DNA from: Allacma fusca
Lineage: Eukaryota; Arthropoda; Collembola; Symphypleona; Sminthuridae
Assembly: GCA_947179485.1 (NCBI GenBank)
Contig: OX359247.1
Span: 30,852,801 to 30,916,800 of the forward strand
Length of the DNA: 64,000 nt
Reading direction: 5' to 3'
Shown here: positions 47,717-58,369 of the stretch, one piece after another
Numbering within the stretch: position 1 is the stretch's first letter
Layout of the letters: each line of letters begins with the position of its first letter
Translations under genes and position numbers: made by a program
Notes under the pieces: model-generated
Seen by the model: only the letters and a program-made list of their open reading frames with translations
Database searches by the model: none
Told to the model about the DNA's origin: nothing

Positions 47717-49107
47717 CAGGTCCCAAAAACATTGTCCCCGGTCCCGAAAATTGGAGCATGTGAATAAAATTCATGTACCGTCCCGATAATCATAACAGTC
47801 ATACTGAAAATCGGAACATGAGGTAAATTTCGTACCAAAAATATTTGTACTAAAGACAAAAAACACATTTATAGAATCGTGGCTCCAAGATTCTTCCTTA
47901 ACTTTTTGATCAACAAGCGTCATTTTCTACAACCTAAAATCGAATGTCTTACATTCGGTGAAATAGTGTTCGCAGAATAGTTTACTCATGAGCATTAAAG
48001 CTGAATCGTTATCCTTGTTCTTAGTACTCGGAACAGTTCAGTTCGATTCAAAATTTGCAGTTCAGTTCAGTTTGAGCAGTGAACTTAAACGAAAATTCGG
48101 TTTCGGTTCAGTTCAAGCAAAAATAGTTCAGTTCAGTTTTACCCGATGAACTGAACTGAATCAGTGAATCAAACAATTCAGTCGCAGTGTTTGGTAAACA
48201 ATAACAATTGCGGGTGTACACACGCTCCGAATTTAGTCATCCGATTCAATGCCAAAAAACTGATTTTTCCCTCTTAACCTGCTCCTAATCGCTTTCACCA
48301 TAGCAATCAGTGAACTGGAGAATGCACAAATGATATGCTCTTGATGATGGTAATGTATACTGGAACGGTCCTGTTTCAGAATCAACTTTTAGTAATCCAT
48401 TGCTTCCTTTTAGCATTACAGCTTTGGGCGAATTCAGTATCTACATTTTCCTTAGGATTCATTTAAATTTAAATTTTTTTAGCTCCGTAATCAAACCAAA
48501 TTTTGAAATAAATACTTGTTGAAGTTTTAAAGAAAATAGTTAGAGCGAAATGCAGCTTCTTTGACCCCATGGTTTGGGGTGCCAACAGCAATGTCCCATA
48601 AAATTATTAAAATAATTTTTTTGAAATAATAAAGTAATTAAAAAACTTGATTATTCGTTAAATAACTATACATGAGAATGACAGATAAGCATGTACGTTG
48701 GTGGCGACATTTCCAGCAAGGAGCCCGTTTGCAAACTGTTTGAACTGCAGTTTGCAATATGCGGTTCAGTTCGATTCAAATACTGAATCGAACTGTTTAG
48801 TTCAGTTCAACAGCTGAACTGAACTCTGCTTATAATGAATCAAACTGAACTGAACTGAACCGAATCGGAATTTTTCGGTTATGAACTGAACTGGTCCGAG
48901 TACTACTTGTTCTGCTATGCTTTCTCGTCCCCTCCCGTTATATACATTACCAATAGGCATCTCCCGTCCCGAATATAGCGGGGACAATTTTTTTGTCCCC
49001 GTCCCGTCCCGAATATAATGGGGTCAATTTTTTTTGTCCCCGGGGACAGTCCAGTGTATTCCGTCCAGTGTCCCGCCGGGACGTCCCTGTCCCCAGCAGA
49101 AGCTCTG
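47717..49107. mobile_element. hAT-like element with GTCCC-rich ends, host to a second element
   Basis: It begins CAGGTCCC and on the minus strand begins CAGAGCTTCTGCTGGGGAC. The flanking 8-bp duplication CAGCATTG is perfect (47709-47716 and 49108-49115). Both ends repeat GTCCC/GGGAC words, giving unusually GC-rich ends in AT-rich DNA (48945-49095). Without the inner element it is about 500 bp and non-coding. The TIRs themselves match only weakly. Confidence 0.75.
48022..48905. mobile_element. hAT-like element with CAGTTC-rich ends (884 bp), nested
   Basis: The ends are TAGTACTCGGAACAGTTCAG (left) and TAGTACTCGGACCAGTTCAG (right, minus strand). The 8-bp target duplication CTTGTTCT is perfect (48014-48021 and 48906-48913). 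Both ends hold more than ten copies of GTTCAG/CTGAAC. The interior has no transposase. It lies wholly inside 47717-49107 and is therefore younger. Confidence 0.92.
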
Positions 49108-49115
49108 CAGCATTG

Positions 49116-51344
49116 TTTGCTATAAACCGAAAAAGTATCCATGGTTAACCGTTTTATCGCTAAGACACATTTAGTTTAATATAATGTTATCAGACGAAGT
49201 TATAGTGCACTGGGACAGGGATAACCTTCAAACGTTTGAAAGTGGCTGTACTTGACATTTTCCAATCTCTATGCTAACTGTCATTTCAATTTTCCAGTTT
49301 TTATTTTAGGGTCAGATTAAATTACTTGCAACTTCAAAACACTGCCTCGATTTTTAAGGTCTCGGGTAGGGTTTTCAATAATTAGATTAATACAATGATG
49401 TTTGCATAACTGCTAGCCTTGACTGCGTATCCACTTCAGAAAGTTCTAACAGTTCGGTGGGGACCATCGTGGGTTAATTAGACGACTATGGCTTGGATGT
49501 CACCAGTGACAACTTTAAGTTCTTTGGTGTTTTTGTGGGAAGAGAGACAAGCTCAGTCTTCTGTACATTTCTGAATACTTTTATGGATGGGATTTGTGAA
49601 CTACTACGCATGGTTTTCGTTGGGAGAGAGAAGGTGAACAAAAAGAAACAAGAGTTATAACTTTAAAAGCACTTTGTGACAATATCATCGGGAATGCAGT
49701 TCAAGAAATGTGGCAGTTTAACAGCACTTATGAATGCGGCTACAGCTATGAACTGCAACCACTACAACATTTCAAATAGACGGAACATTTGCAATTGCGG
49801 AGCAACGTCTAACGCAATGATTTCAATTTTCTGTATGAAGATTTCCTGCGAGGCTTCACAAGGAAATCAATTCGTTTGAAATCGGAATAATTGAACACTA
49901 GATTGTGATTTTTTAACTACCTCAATATTATTGTGACATAAATACCATATTTATTCCAGGTGTACTCAATTGTTAACATTCAAGCATCGTGTTTCTTTTA
50001 TCCTTCATGAAATCTAATTTCTAATCAATGTCTTAGATATACCTCCGTGTCTTCTACATGCAATGTTTCTTGTCAATACACGAATATTCAGTGGTCATTT
50101 AATTCAAGATACTAGTAGTCCATATTATATGGACAAGAATACTCGAGACATCATAAATCATCAATGTAATCTGCGGAAAATACACAACGAGTAACGGTTT
50201 TAACTAGATTTCTGGATGATTTCCAAAGAAATAAGGGTCCCGATTTGGGTATTTGACTTATTTAAAAATCCTCAATTTATCGGGCATGCATGAAGTATGA
50301 CTCTGGAACGCCTATCCAGTACAATAAAAACGTTTGTTGCTACAAAACTCGATTATATCCCGCAGGAAGCAAATGTATGTTATATTATTCGATCTATTCC
50401 GTTACCTCAAAGGATGTGGGAACATTAAATTGTCCTGCCATTACGTCACCCTCCCACTTGGTATCTCGTGCTTCCAGAGTCCTTTGTAGCCATTTACAGA
50501 AATTCTTGGTTATCTAAACTTTTACGATCGATTTTGATGACAGGCTCACATAATGTATATCTGTGCAACTACGTCACAACACCCGTTACTAGAAAAATGT
50601 ATAAATCATGCATTCACATTACCTACAATACGTTAATTATATCAACTGTAACTTGAAATACTGTAACCATTACTTCCACATTTTTCTTCGTTACATTTAA
50701 TAATTACCTCTACGACTGGTTGTGATTCTAACAGTTTTATGATAAATGTATATTACAGATGTTTGAAGTTATGCTACAGAGAGGTTCCCACCAAACATGG
50801 ATTTCATTACTAAGACACAGAGCTACGAGCTACATTTGACAAAGTCCCGTCATTGCAGAATAGTGAAGGGACGTATCTTGCCCAGTCGATCGTAAAATTT
50901 TTGGAAAAATATTTGCCACAAATAGACATTTGTTAAAGCAGGGTTTTACCCATACTACTAGAGATTCGTTCTTCGTTTTTTCAAAAACCACTGATTCAGT
51001 TTGAGATGCGTTGGATGTTGTTTTGATAAGTGATATTTTCACCTGAATGTTCCCACACATTTTTGATTTGTCGCACATATAGGAGACTCGGAATTATTAT
51101 TCTTGTAGTAATGACCCGTTACATGTAGGTAATTGATATTATTAATCGTACAAAAATTTTATTCATGTGACTAAAACTCGCGGGAAAACATGGAGAGCTT
51201 TTTCGTATGTGTTAATTGGAGTCGTCGTTTAACTTGAACGGTTACAACTAGTGGTCATAAGCCAATTTGTTGGAAAATTGGGTCTCTGCAACGGTGCCGA
51301 AGAAATAAGACCTGAGCATTCTTATGAAATCGATAATTTCGGAA
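49116..51344. other. No gene seen
   Basis: AT-rich sequence. Open frames at 49676-49879, 50290-50517 and 51078-50830 lack domains. Confidence 0.4.
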
Positions 51345-51570
51345 TTAATAGATTTGAGCAGGGGTCGGATTTTTGTGGGAAGACGGGAAGATTCTTTCCA
51401 GGGAAAAAGTATTTCTGGCAGGGAAAACCCCAAAGGGAAGGGATTTATTTTTGCCAACAGGGATTTTTGAAATCGTTGAGGACCTACCAGCAGGAAGATA
51501 ATAGTCAGCAGGGAAATTCAGAAATTATATTCCAGGGAGATTTACAGAAATCCGTCCCCTGGATATGAGG
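51345..51570 (+). repeat. 'CAGGGATTTT' dispersed repeat, copy 2
   Basis: About 100 bp (51357-51455) nearly match the minus strand of 1976-2075. The rest continues with irregular units of the form cagggatttttg and cagggaaattc. No coding content is recognised. Confidence 0.65.
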
Positions 51571-51989
51571 TGGTACGTTGTACGTTTTATTGCGTATACA
51601 GTAAATGTTTGTGATTTTTTTTCGGAATTGGGAATGCATGTTCCGTGTATAAGGTCCAACTGGATATGTATATGTAAGAAACTGGCTGAGGCAATGTGAA
51701 TGCAGACTAATGTATTATCCTTAATTACCAAGTGATTAATTACTATTGGTAATCAGGGGAAAATACAGTTATGAACAGCACAATTGATAAAATAGAAATA
51801 CCACTCTGAAAACATCCAAAATCGTATGCTGACGGACGCACAGGTCAAACCTGGAAATACAAGGGATAAATTGGTAAGTTCTTATTGTGGTACTGCTAGA
51901 GCTGGTCAAGGTTCGAATTATTAATCAAAATAATTCACACTAATATTCAAAAAATTATAAATTATCAAATAAAAAAACCACGAGCTTCA
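51571..51989. other. No gene seen
   Basis: AT-rich sequence with nothing recognisable. Confidence 0.35.
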
Positions 51990-52450
51990 GTGAATTAAAT
52001 CTTATCATTCTGTCTGACGATAAGGTGGTAACACATCCACAGGAAGATCAACGGCTTCGATATTACCTGGGGCAGTCATAAATTTGCTGATAAGCGTCTA
52101 GGTCGGCAGCATCAATGGTATCCCAATGTTTCTCCTCAAATGCCTAGAAGATCTTCTCCATTGCCTCCTAATGGTTTACGACTGCGATCCTGGATAGCCG
52201 CTTTGTGCTGTGGTTGTCTGCTTTTTTGTCGCATTTGAACAGACGCTTGATAATAGCATCTCTGGAACGAAGGTCCTTGATGGACATTTAGAGTAAAAGA
52301 CACTTTCCAGAAAATAATTCACTCCTTCAATCGGCTATCCGGTTCGAAGGATCAATGTTTCGTGCTAATGGACTGCATTAATTTATTCTTTTTCAAAATC
52401 CTATTCTGCACAATTATTATGCAAGATGAGTTCAAATGTACACTTTTTCG
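51990..52450 (-). mobile_element. BEL/Pao fossil fragment (5' end)
   Basis: A sequence at about 52336-52353 matches the primer-binding site of the element at 36100-40876 with one difference. It is followed by tgtttcgtgc, like the LTR edge there. To its left a minus-strand stretch (52290-51990) reads like a broken gag N-terminus. Only the LTR edge and the start of gag are recognisable. The piece is old and broken in several places. Confidence 0.55.
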
Positions 52451-52789
52451 TTTCCAAAATAAGCAAAGCGGCTGAAATGTAGGATTTTCTATTGCAGATT
52501 TTATTTAACTGAATTTGACGCTACTTTGAAACTAATAAAAATCCCGGTTCGGCTTCCCAGTGTAGGACAACAAAAGTAAACAAACTAATCAGGCAATGCT
52601 AACTTATTGAGGTTCTAAAATATAAAGGCAACGATTATCCTCAAATCAATTCTCACGTCAACAGAAGGTTTTCATAAAACAACTGGATTCAGGATCAGGA
52701 AGGTTTTTTTGAAAATCAAGACCTATGTCACAAAAGGTTAAAAAATGCAAGTGGTTTCTGTCGTAATAGTTAGCCATTAATTAGTCCAT

Positions 52790-53484
52790 TCTCAAATTGC
52801 GCTCCATTTCATCTTCAAAAGATTTTTTCGAAATTAAGTAGTCGCCATGGTTTTTCTGATGGGTACGCCGGGCAATACAACATTTTCAAAGCATTTGCAA
52901 ATTTGGCTCATTTTCATAAGGCCTTCCCTGGTTTCAAATTTCGTTGGAAATTCTTTTCTTCACATGATGGGAAAACGCATGTGATGGAACAGGTGGTGTT
53001 GTTAAACGGTCTGCAGCTCACTATGTAATAAACAGTGTAAGTTACAAGACAGGTATGCCTACAGCGGAACTATTTCATGCACAAGAGAAATGCACCATAT
53101 ATTACGCTGGATGGATGAGGTCTAGATCCTCCTGAAATTAGTTTCGATCACATTCCTTCAAAAACCATGGAGTACGCATCTTATCAAGATCTGGAGATTA
53201 ATGTTTCTTGTACAGGGAAATATGTTACATGTATGCAAAACAGAAGGTGGTATATAGGGCAGGTTTTAGTAGTATATTCAGAAAAAGAGGAAGTTAAGGT
53301 GAAGTTTTTCAAAATTCCATATCCCGTTACGCAGCAGCTAAGTTGGGAGAATAGTTACGGGTATTATCCATTCGGTTTAAATTTGCAGAAGGTAAAAGTG
53401 GAAAGCAAAAAATTTTCAACCTTCTCCTGCCTTCTCCTTGCAACCTTTAATAGTTTCTTTCTAAGAGAGTATGTCAAAAAATAG
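52790..53484 (+). pseudogene. Decayed gene of a widespread, unnamed element-associated family
   Basis: The plus strand shows, in order, a stretch with SDG/Q and aromatic residues before a FFSSH motif, a CDGTGGVVKR motif, and a C-terminal barrel-like piece (53167-53484) with RRWYIGQVLVVYSEKEEVKV. I recognise this motif order from many uncharacterised invertebrate and fish proteins but cannot name the family or its function. The reading frame is interrupted several times, so it is a relic. Confidence 0.5.
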
Positions 53485-53994
53485 ATGATATGGCGAGTAG
53501 CTTTCTGGGTGATTAGCAGGGATTGTAGTTATGTGGGACTTGGGGGATCATACGTAGGGGGCGGGTGTTACTGGGTTTGTCATTGGTTGTATTTATTTCG
53601 TCCGTGTATCTCGTGGTCACGACTCTTACCTTATAAAAGCAGGAGATCAAGGTGGATGGTTTTCTTTGGTTTACTTGCATTGAAGCCCTTGTAAATGTGT
53701 TTTAATAGTTCAATTATTATTTTAAAAATACCTAAAAGTGTACAGCTAATTATTATTTGTTAATATTGCAGGTAGATCATTACAAATAAGAAAAAAATAT
53801 TATTTTTTGCTTTAAAAAATTCCGTGGGTACATATTACATGGTTGTACTATACCCAGCGTATTAATGGAGGCTGAATGTACCCTTTGTACCCCCACAGTT
53901 CACCGCCTGGATTCCACTGATGTAGTTGTACATAAATCCATGAGATTGCGCAGGGTTACAGTCATATTTGGGAACGCAATTATGTGCACGTCGC
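53485..53994. other. No gene seen
   Basis: Nothing recognisable. Confidence 0.35.
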
Positions 53995-54480
53995 CTTAAG
54001 GGGATATGTATATAAATTACCCATTTCGGATTTTCCCCGATTTGACTGCCGGCAGACGCAAAAAAACGCTTTTTGTTACTGTAGTGTTTATGCTTTGCTT
54101 GAATTTAGGGTTTTAAAAGTGTTGTTTTCGCGTCCGCCGGCGGTCAAAAACAATTCCGGAATTTAAAATATGTCCATGTAATTTTTTGATTTTTTTGAAT
54201 TCTACGATGCGGCAAACAAACTTAGAGTGTAGTAGTTAGTTGCGCAATATATTTGAGATAGCCCATGTTTTAATATTCAAATTTGTAAGACTAATAAATT
54301 ATAGTATTTTTCGGGTTTTTGACCTTCCTACTGGTATTTAGCGGGAAAACATTTCTTGGAATCGAATTCTGCATCTGATGGGCCCCTATAAAAGTGTTTC
54401 AAAAAATAGTGATTTTCAGGGTGGCCGTTTTCAAAAAATAGACTCACGCTTAATTGGCCAATTCTTTGATGCGCCAACGT
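53995..54480 (+). repeat. Possible old dispersed repeat (partner near 17640-18190)
   Basis: Short blocks shared in order with 17640-18190 include aaattaccc-tttcgg-tttt and cgggtttttgaccttc. The similarity is weak. Confidence 0.3.
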
Positions 54481-54620
54481 CAGGAAACGTTTTCGTTTCA
54501 GCAACACAACCTTGGTATGACTCTTTCAACATGATCTCATATATTTAGTCTTTCATGCAAAGCTGGGAAAAAAAAATTGCGTATCCTAAATCCTACATAC
54601 ATTTTATAGTTTACAAAGAG

Positions 54621-54760
54621 CATACATATATGCATACATAAATTTGTCCAGAAATGCAATCATACATATATGCATACATAAATTTGTCCAGAAATGCAAT
54701 CATAAATATATGCATACATTAATTTGTCCCGAAATGTAATCATACATATATTCATCATAT
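54621..54760. repeat. Tandem repeat, 40-bp unit, about 3.4 copies
   Basis: The units 54621-54660 and 54661-54700 are identical. 54701-54740 differs at a few positions, and a partial unit follows. Each unit starts catacatatatgcatacata. Confidence 0.97.
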
Positions 54761-56324
54761 AAATAAATTTATGTATAAATATATGTACACGTGCCTATAA
54801 AAGTGCATGTAGAACGTTCTGAACCTTTATAAAAACTAATGAAGCATGGCTTCGCGCGTGTATATTGTTAATTATTAAGTTTAAAATTGTTAATTTCTAG
54901 TTTCGTAGGTTTCAGTCACAACGTATAGAAATCGTTTGCATTGCAGCAGGAAATAATAAATGCGAATACACCAATAAACACAGACCGTGCCAAGAAAATA
55001 CAGATGGAGCTCGCCGAACATACACGGTGCATACATAATACATACCTAAATCTCCCCGGCCTTTTAAACATACATACTCGTAAATACAGTATTCATGCCA
55101 TACATATATCATACATTTTTTTTCAGGGATTTCTAATCTGAATTAACTGGGCAAATTCTAGGCAGGCCTTATGTCATCATCGTCATTTTCCCCCAAACCC
55201 TCCTTGCCCCTTCTTGCTGTCGTAATAAAAGAATGACGCCTAAGGAACTAAATGCTTCTGATCATTAATAAAGCGCTGCACCGATTTCGAATACAGGGTG
55301 GCTCCAGCCTTCAGTCTCCTTTATCAGTTTACACTACGGTGAGTGACTACAGGGCAGTGGAGAGGGATGTTTCAGTGCTAAGGCAAAATGATTTTTGATT
55401 TAAAACAACATAGCCTACACTGACAATATTGTAAGCCTCACTACAAGCAAACTGGATTGCAGGAAATTTAATTCCACTATCACTAAAAACACAACGAACT
55501 AAATGCACAACTAATTAATTCTACAATGGGATTAATCTTCTGTTCCATCGTTTCCAAGGAGGTTGCAAGACAATGAGGATGATGATAGGTGGCAGAATGG
55601 AGAAGGGTTTAATTTAAATAATCCTCATACCCACATATAAATCACTCTCAAGCCCAAAAAATCGAAGCCTGAATTTGGAATTCAAAGGATTTTTTACCAA
55701 CCTAACTAAAAGGGAAGTCGTGGAAGCGTATGATGGACTGTACACCTACTGTATCGAAGACTGATCAGGACGAGGGGGGAGGGTCTAAGATTCCTAAAAT
55801 CAGATATCATAATAAAGGAATGACCCCTCCAAAAATGTCACTTAAATATTTCCTTACAACTATATAATTTCGTCCAGCTTGAATAATTTTATTTGGGGGG
55901 GGGGGTTCAGGGGTCATTATCTATTTCAAAGTTTTTATCAATATTAGACCCACCCCCTTTGAACAATATTTATCAATACAAAAAATGCACCCCTTTGCCT
56001 CCACGCCAAAATTCCAAAACGCAAGCTTGGAATTCAGACTTGATGATTTAAATCCCAGTGTCCTCATAGTGTGTACATATGTGTAGGAATTGATTTGACA
56101 AATTTCTCAACTCTGACCATTCGGACTGATTAAATCCGAAGTTTGTGCACGCTGCTACAAAAATATGTATAATTTTGCCTCCTCCAAAAGATGTCCATGC
56201 TGTTTTATAAGGTCTCCGCATAGAGCACTTAATTTTTCAAGCGTGAGCGTGGAGGAAAGTGGCGCCAACAAGGGATTGTACCAATCCCAGATGTTTATTA
56301 TATGGAATTTACGCTGAGAAAGTA
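54761..56324. other. No gene seen
   Basis: AT-rich sequence with a run of about 13 G at 55894-55906. No supported gene. Confidence 0.4.
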
Positions 56325-56580
56325 GCACCATTTTTAGGGTCCTTCCTATTCAATTATGCGTTTGTTTGTGTGCGAGGAGTTGAGTGCTGTGCAACTCTGC
56401 ACTCTGCACTTCTTGCTTGTGCAGTACTGGAAAGGGTCCCTTTTGTTCAACGAAATCTGATAGTGTCTCTGTATGCATGTGTCTACACTCACACTCACCA
56501 CTTGTACACGCTACGACTACGCTACTACAGCGTTTATACGTACAAATAGCAGGAGCATAGGAGACTAGCCGTTAAAGACA
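56325..56580 (+). repeat. Dispersed repeat, copy 2 (partner at 14600-14980)
   Basis: It is the plus-strand partner of 14600-14980, sharing tccttcctattcaa, cactctgcacttcttg and cgaaatctgatagtgtctct, and ending near cagcgtttata and gcaggagca. Confidence 0.7.
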
Positions 56581-57028
56581 GGCTTTGGTAGCTCGACTCA
56601 GGACCAGCTCTTCTTCAGACTTTGACTATTTTCCTCGGCCGTATACTTACAACATGCGACTCTCTCACTATTAGTTACTTGCGACTCTCTCCTCTCAGTA
56701 TTAGTTACTAGCTCCTACTAAACGAAGCAGTGTGCAACATTCTTAGATATTTATATTCGCAGTCCTTTAAAATCTATTCAGGCAAACCTTAATGTGTAAT
56801 TTAATATGGACTTACAATGAGTTGAATTTGAAGAAATGTAAAAATTAGCAAAAAGTATTGATATTTCGTGTTTCCTATTTAGTCGTTACTACAATAGTTA
56901 TTAAAGTTTTGACATTATACACACTGATCAACTTTTTATTTTTCGATGCATACTCGTGGAAACATTTACAGTTCACCGATGCGCTCTGTCAACATCTGTG
57001 GTTTTCGCTCTTGTCATGAAAATTTACT
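56581..57028. other. No gene seen
   Basis: Flank of the complete LINE, with nothing recognisable. Confidence 0.35.
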
Positions 57029-57047
57029 AATTAAATGTTTTACTTGA
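57029..57047. repeat. Target-site duplication of LINE, left copy
   Basis: aattaaatgttttacttga, identical to 61753-61771. The first four bases may belong to the element tail, so the true duplication is 15-19 bp. Confidence 0.9.
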
Positions 57048-57655
57048 ATCCTTGCTTGGCGCCAGACTCGAAAACACAAAATTCCCGAATCCTACCAAAA
57101 GCAAAGCAATTAATTACTAAATTTAGGAGTCTAAAGCGCATTACAATTTTAAAGTAACATTTTACTCGAACCCTGACAATAACCTGTTTCCCTGGAGGAC
57201 AAAATCCGGAAGTTTTAACCACCCAAGTTGACGCAATCACAACCCGAAGTACACTTACGGGGAAATACATTCAGTGACATAAGGGCCTTGGAAAGTATTT
57301 CTTCGCATCATCTTAGCTGGCCCCTGGTCAAGACAGACGGTTAGGTCCGTAATAATAGAATTGGTAAACCAAATGCAGGAGTCTGACCAGGGGATGCATT
57401 AACGTGAGTAGCATCAAATTAAATTATTTCACGAAATTTACTCCAATAAAAATAACAGGCAACCGCGTACAGCATTCCTTCAGGAAACAATCTAAAACCA
57501 CATTTGAATTAAAAAATTAACCTATCGATTATTCTTTCATTTTGAATTACATGCGAGGGCCCTCATATTATTTGAACTACAATACTTGACGAAAGAAAAC
57601 TGCTTGTCAACCTACCTCAACTCTATTACAACTTACATAAATACTAGCACCAGCC

Positions 57656-58369
57656 ATGGGGGGAAATAAAGCTCCAAGCCAATCTAGCCAGTCCTCAAGC
57701 TCATCGTCCAACAGAGATGAAAGGGCTGAAAAGCGTGAATTTAAAGAATTCATGGACAACACAAACAAGAGGCTACAATCCCTGGAGGATGAAAATAAAT
57801 CTCTGAAGGAGGAAGTAGAGAGACTGAAGAAACAACTGATCAACTCCAGCAACGACAAGACTTACAATCACAGCAACGAGCGCAGAAACAACCTCATAAT
57901 ATCCGGACTGGAGAAGATCACAGAACAATCTAACCCTAACCAAGCGAAGGCAGTGGTCAACAATTTCATAAAGGACAAGTTAAAAATTACTGAAAATTTA
58001 TCATTCACGTGCGAAATCATTGTTCCTAAGGTTAAGGCTAACGAACCAGCTAAAAGGCCCTTAATTAAATGCAGGTTTAAAGATATTGCAGAATCAAACA
58101 AAGTCCGAAGTAAAAGAAAGGGGCTACCGGAACGCAATGTGTGGATAAATGACGACCTCAATCCGCACCAACTGAAGATTATAAGTAAACTATCAGAAAG
58201 AAAGAGGGAAATCATCAAAAAGAAACCTACGTACAAAGCCCACATCTATGCGAATAGATTCTTGATCATCCGAACCTCTGGAGGGAAGGAGTCCTTTTAT
58301 GAATCAGACGGAACTGACATTGTCCAGATTGATGCGATTCCTGGCATCCGCCCGAAAAACAACCAATGA
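57656..58369 (+). CDS. LINE ORF1, coiled-coil RNA-binding protein
   Basis: The 237-residue protein would bind LINE RNA as a nucleic-acid chaperone. Residues 1-25 are Ser/Gln-rich. Residues about 25-65 are a charged coiled coil (NKRLQSLEDENKSLKEEVER). From about 78 a compact basic domain starts with NERRNNLIISGLEK and continues to DDLNPHQLKIISKLSERKRE, resembling the ORF1 domain of L1-like proteins. No zinc knuckle is present. The start ATG has a strong context (gccATGg) and is the first in frame. The stop is TGA at 58367-58369; the same frame stays open into ORF2. Confidence 0.85.
   Translation: MGGNKAPSQSSQSSSSSSNRDERAEKREFKEFMDNTNKRLQSLEDENKSLKEEVERLKKQLINSSNDKTYNHSNERRNNLIISGLEKITEQSNPNQAKAVVNNFIKDKLKITENLSFTCEIIVPKVKANEPAKRPLIKCRFKDIAESNKVRSKRKGLPERNVWINDDLNPHQLKIISKLSERKREIIKKKPTYKAHIYANRFLIIRTSGGKESFYESDGTDIVQIDAIPGIRPKNNQ

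Noticed and set aside
56259-56549. 96-codon frame similar in translation to the minus strand of 14675-14926
   Set aside because: Differences between the two copies are mostly amino-acid changing rather than silent, so this is non-coding repeat DNA.
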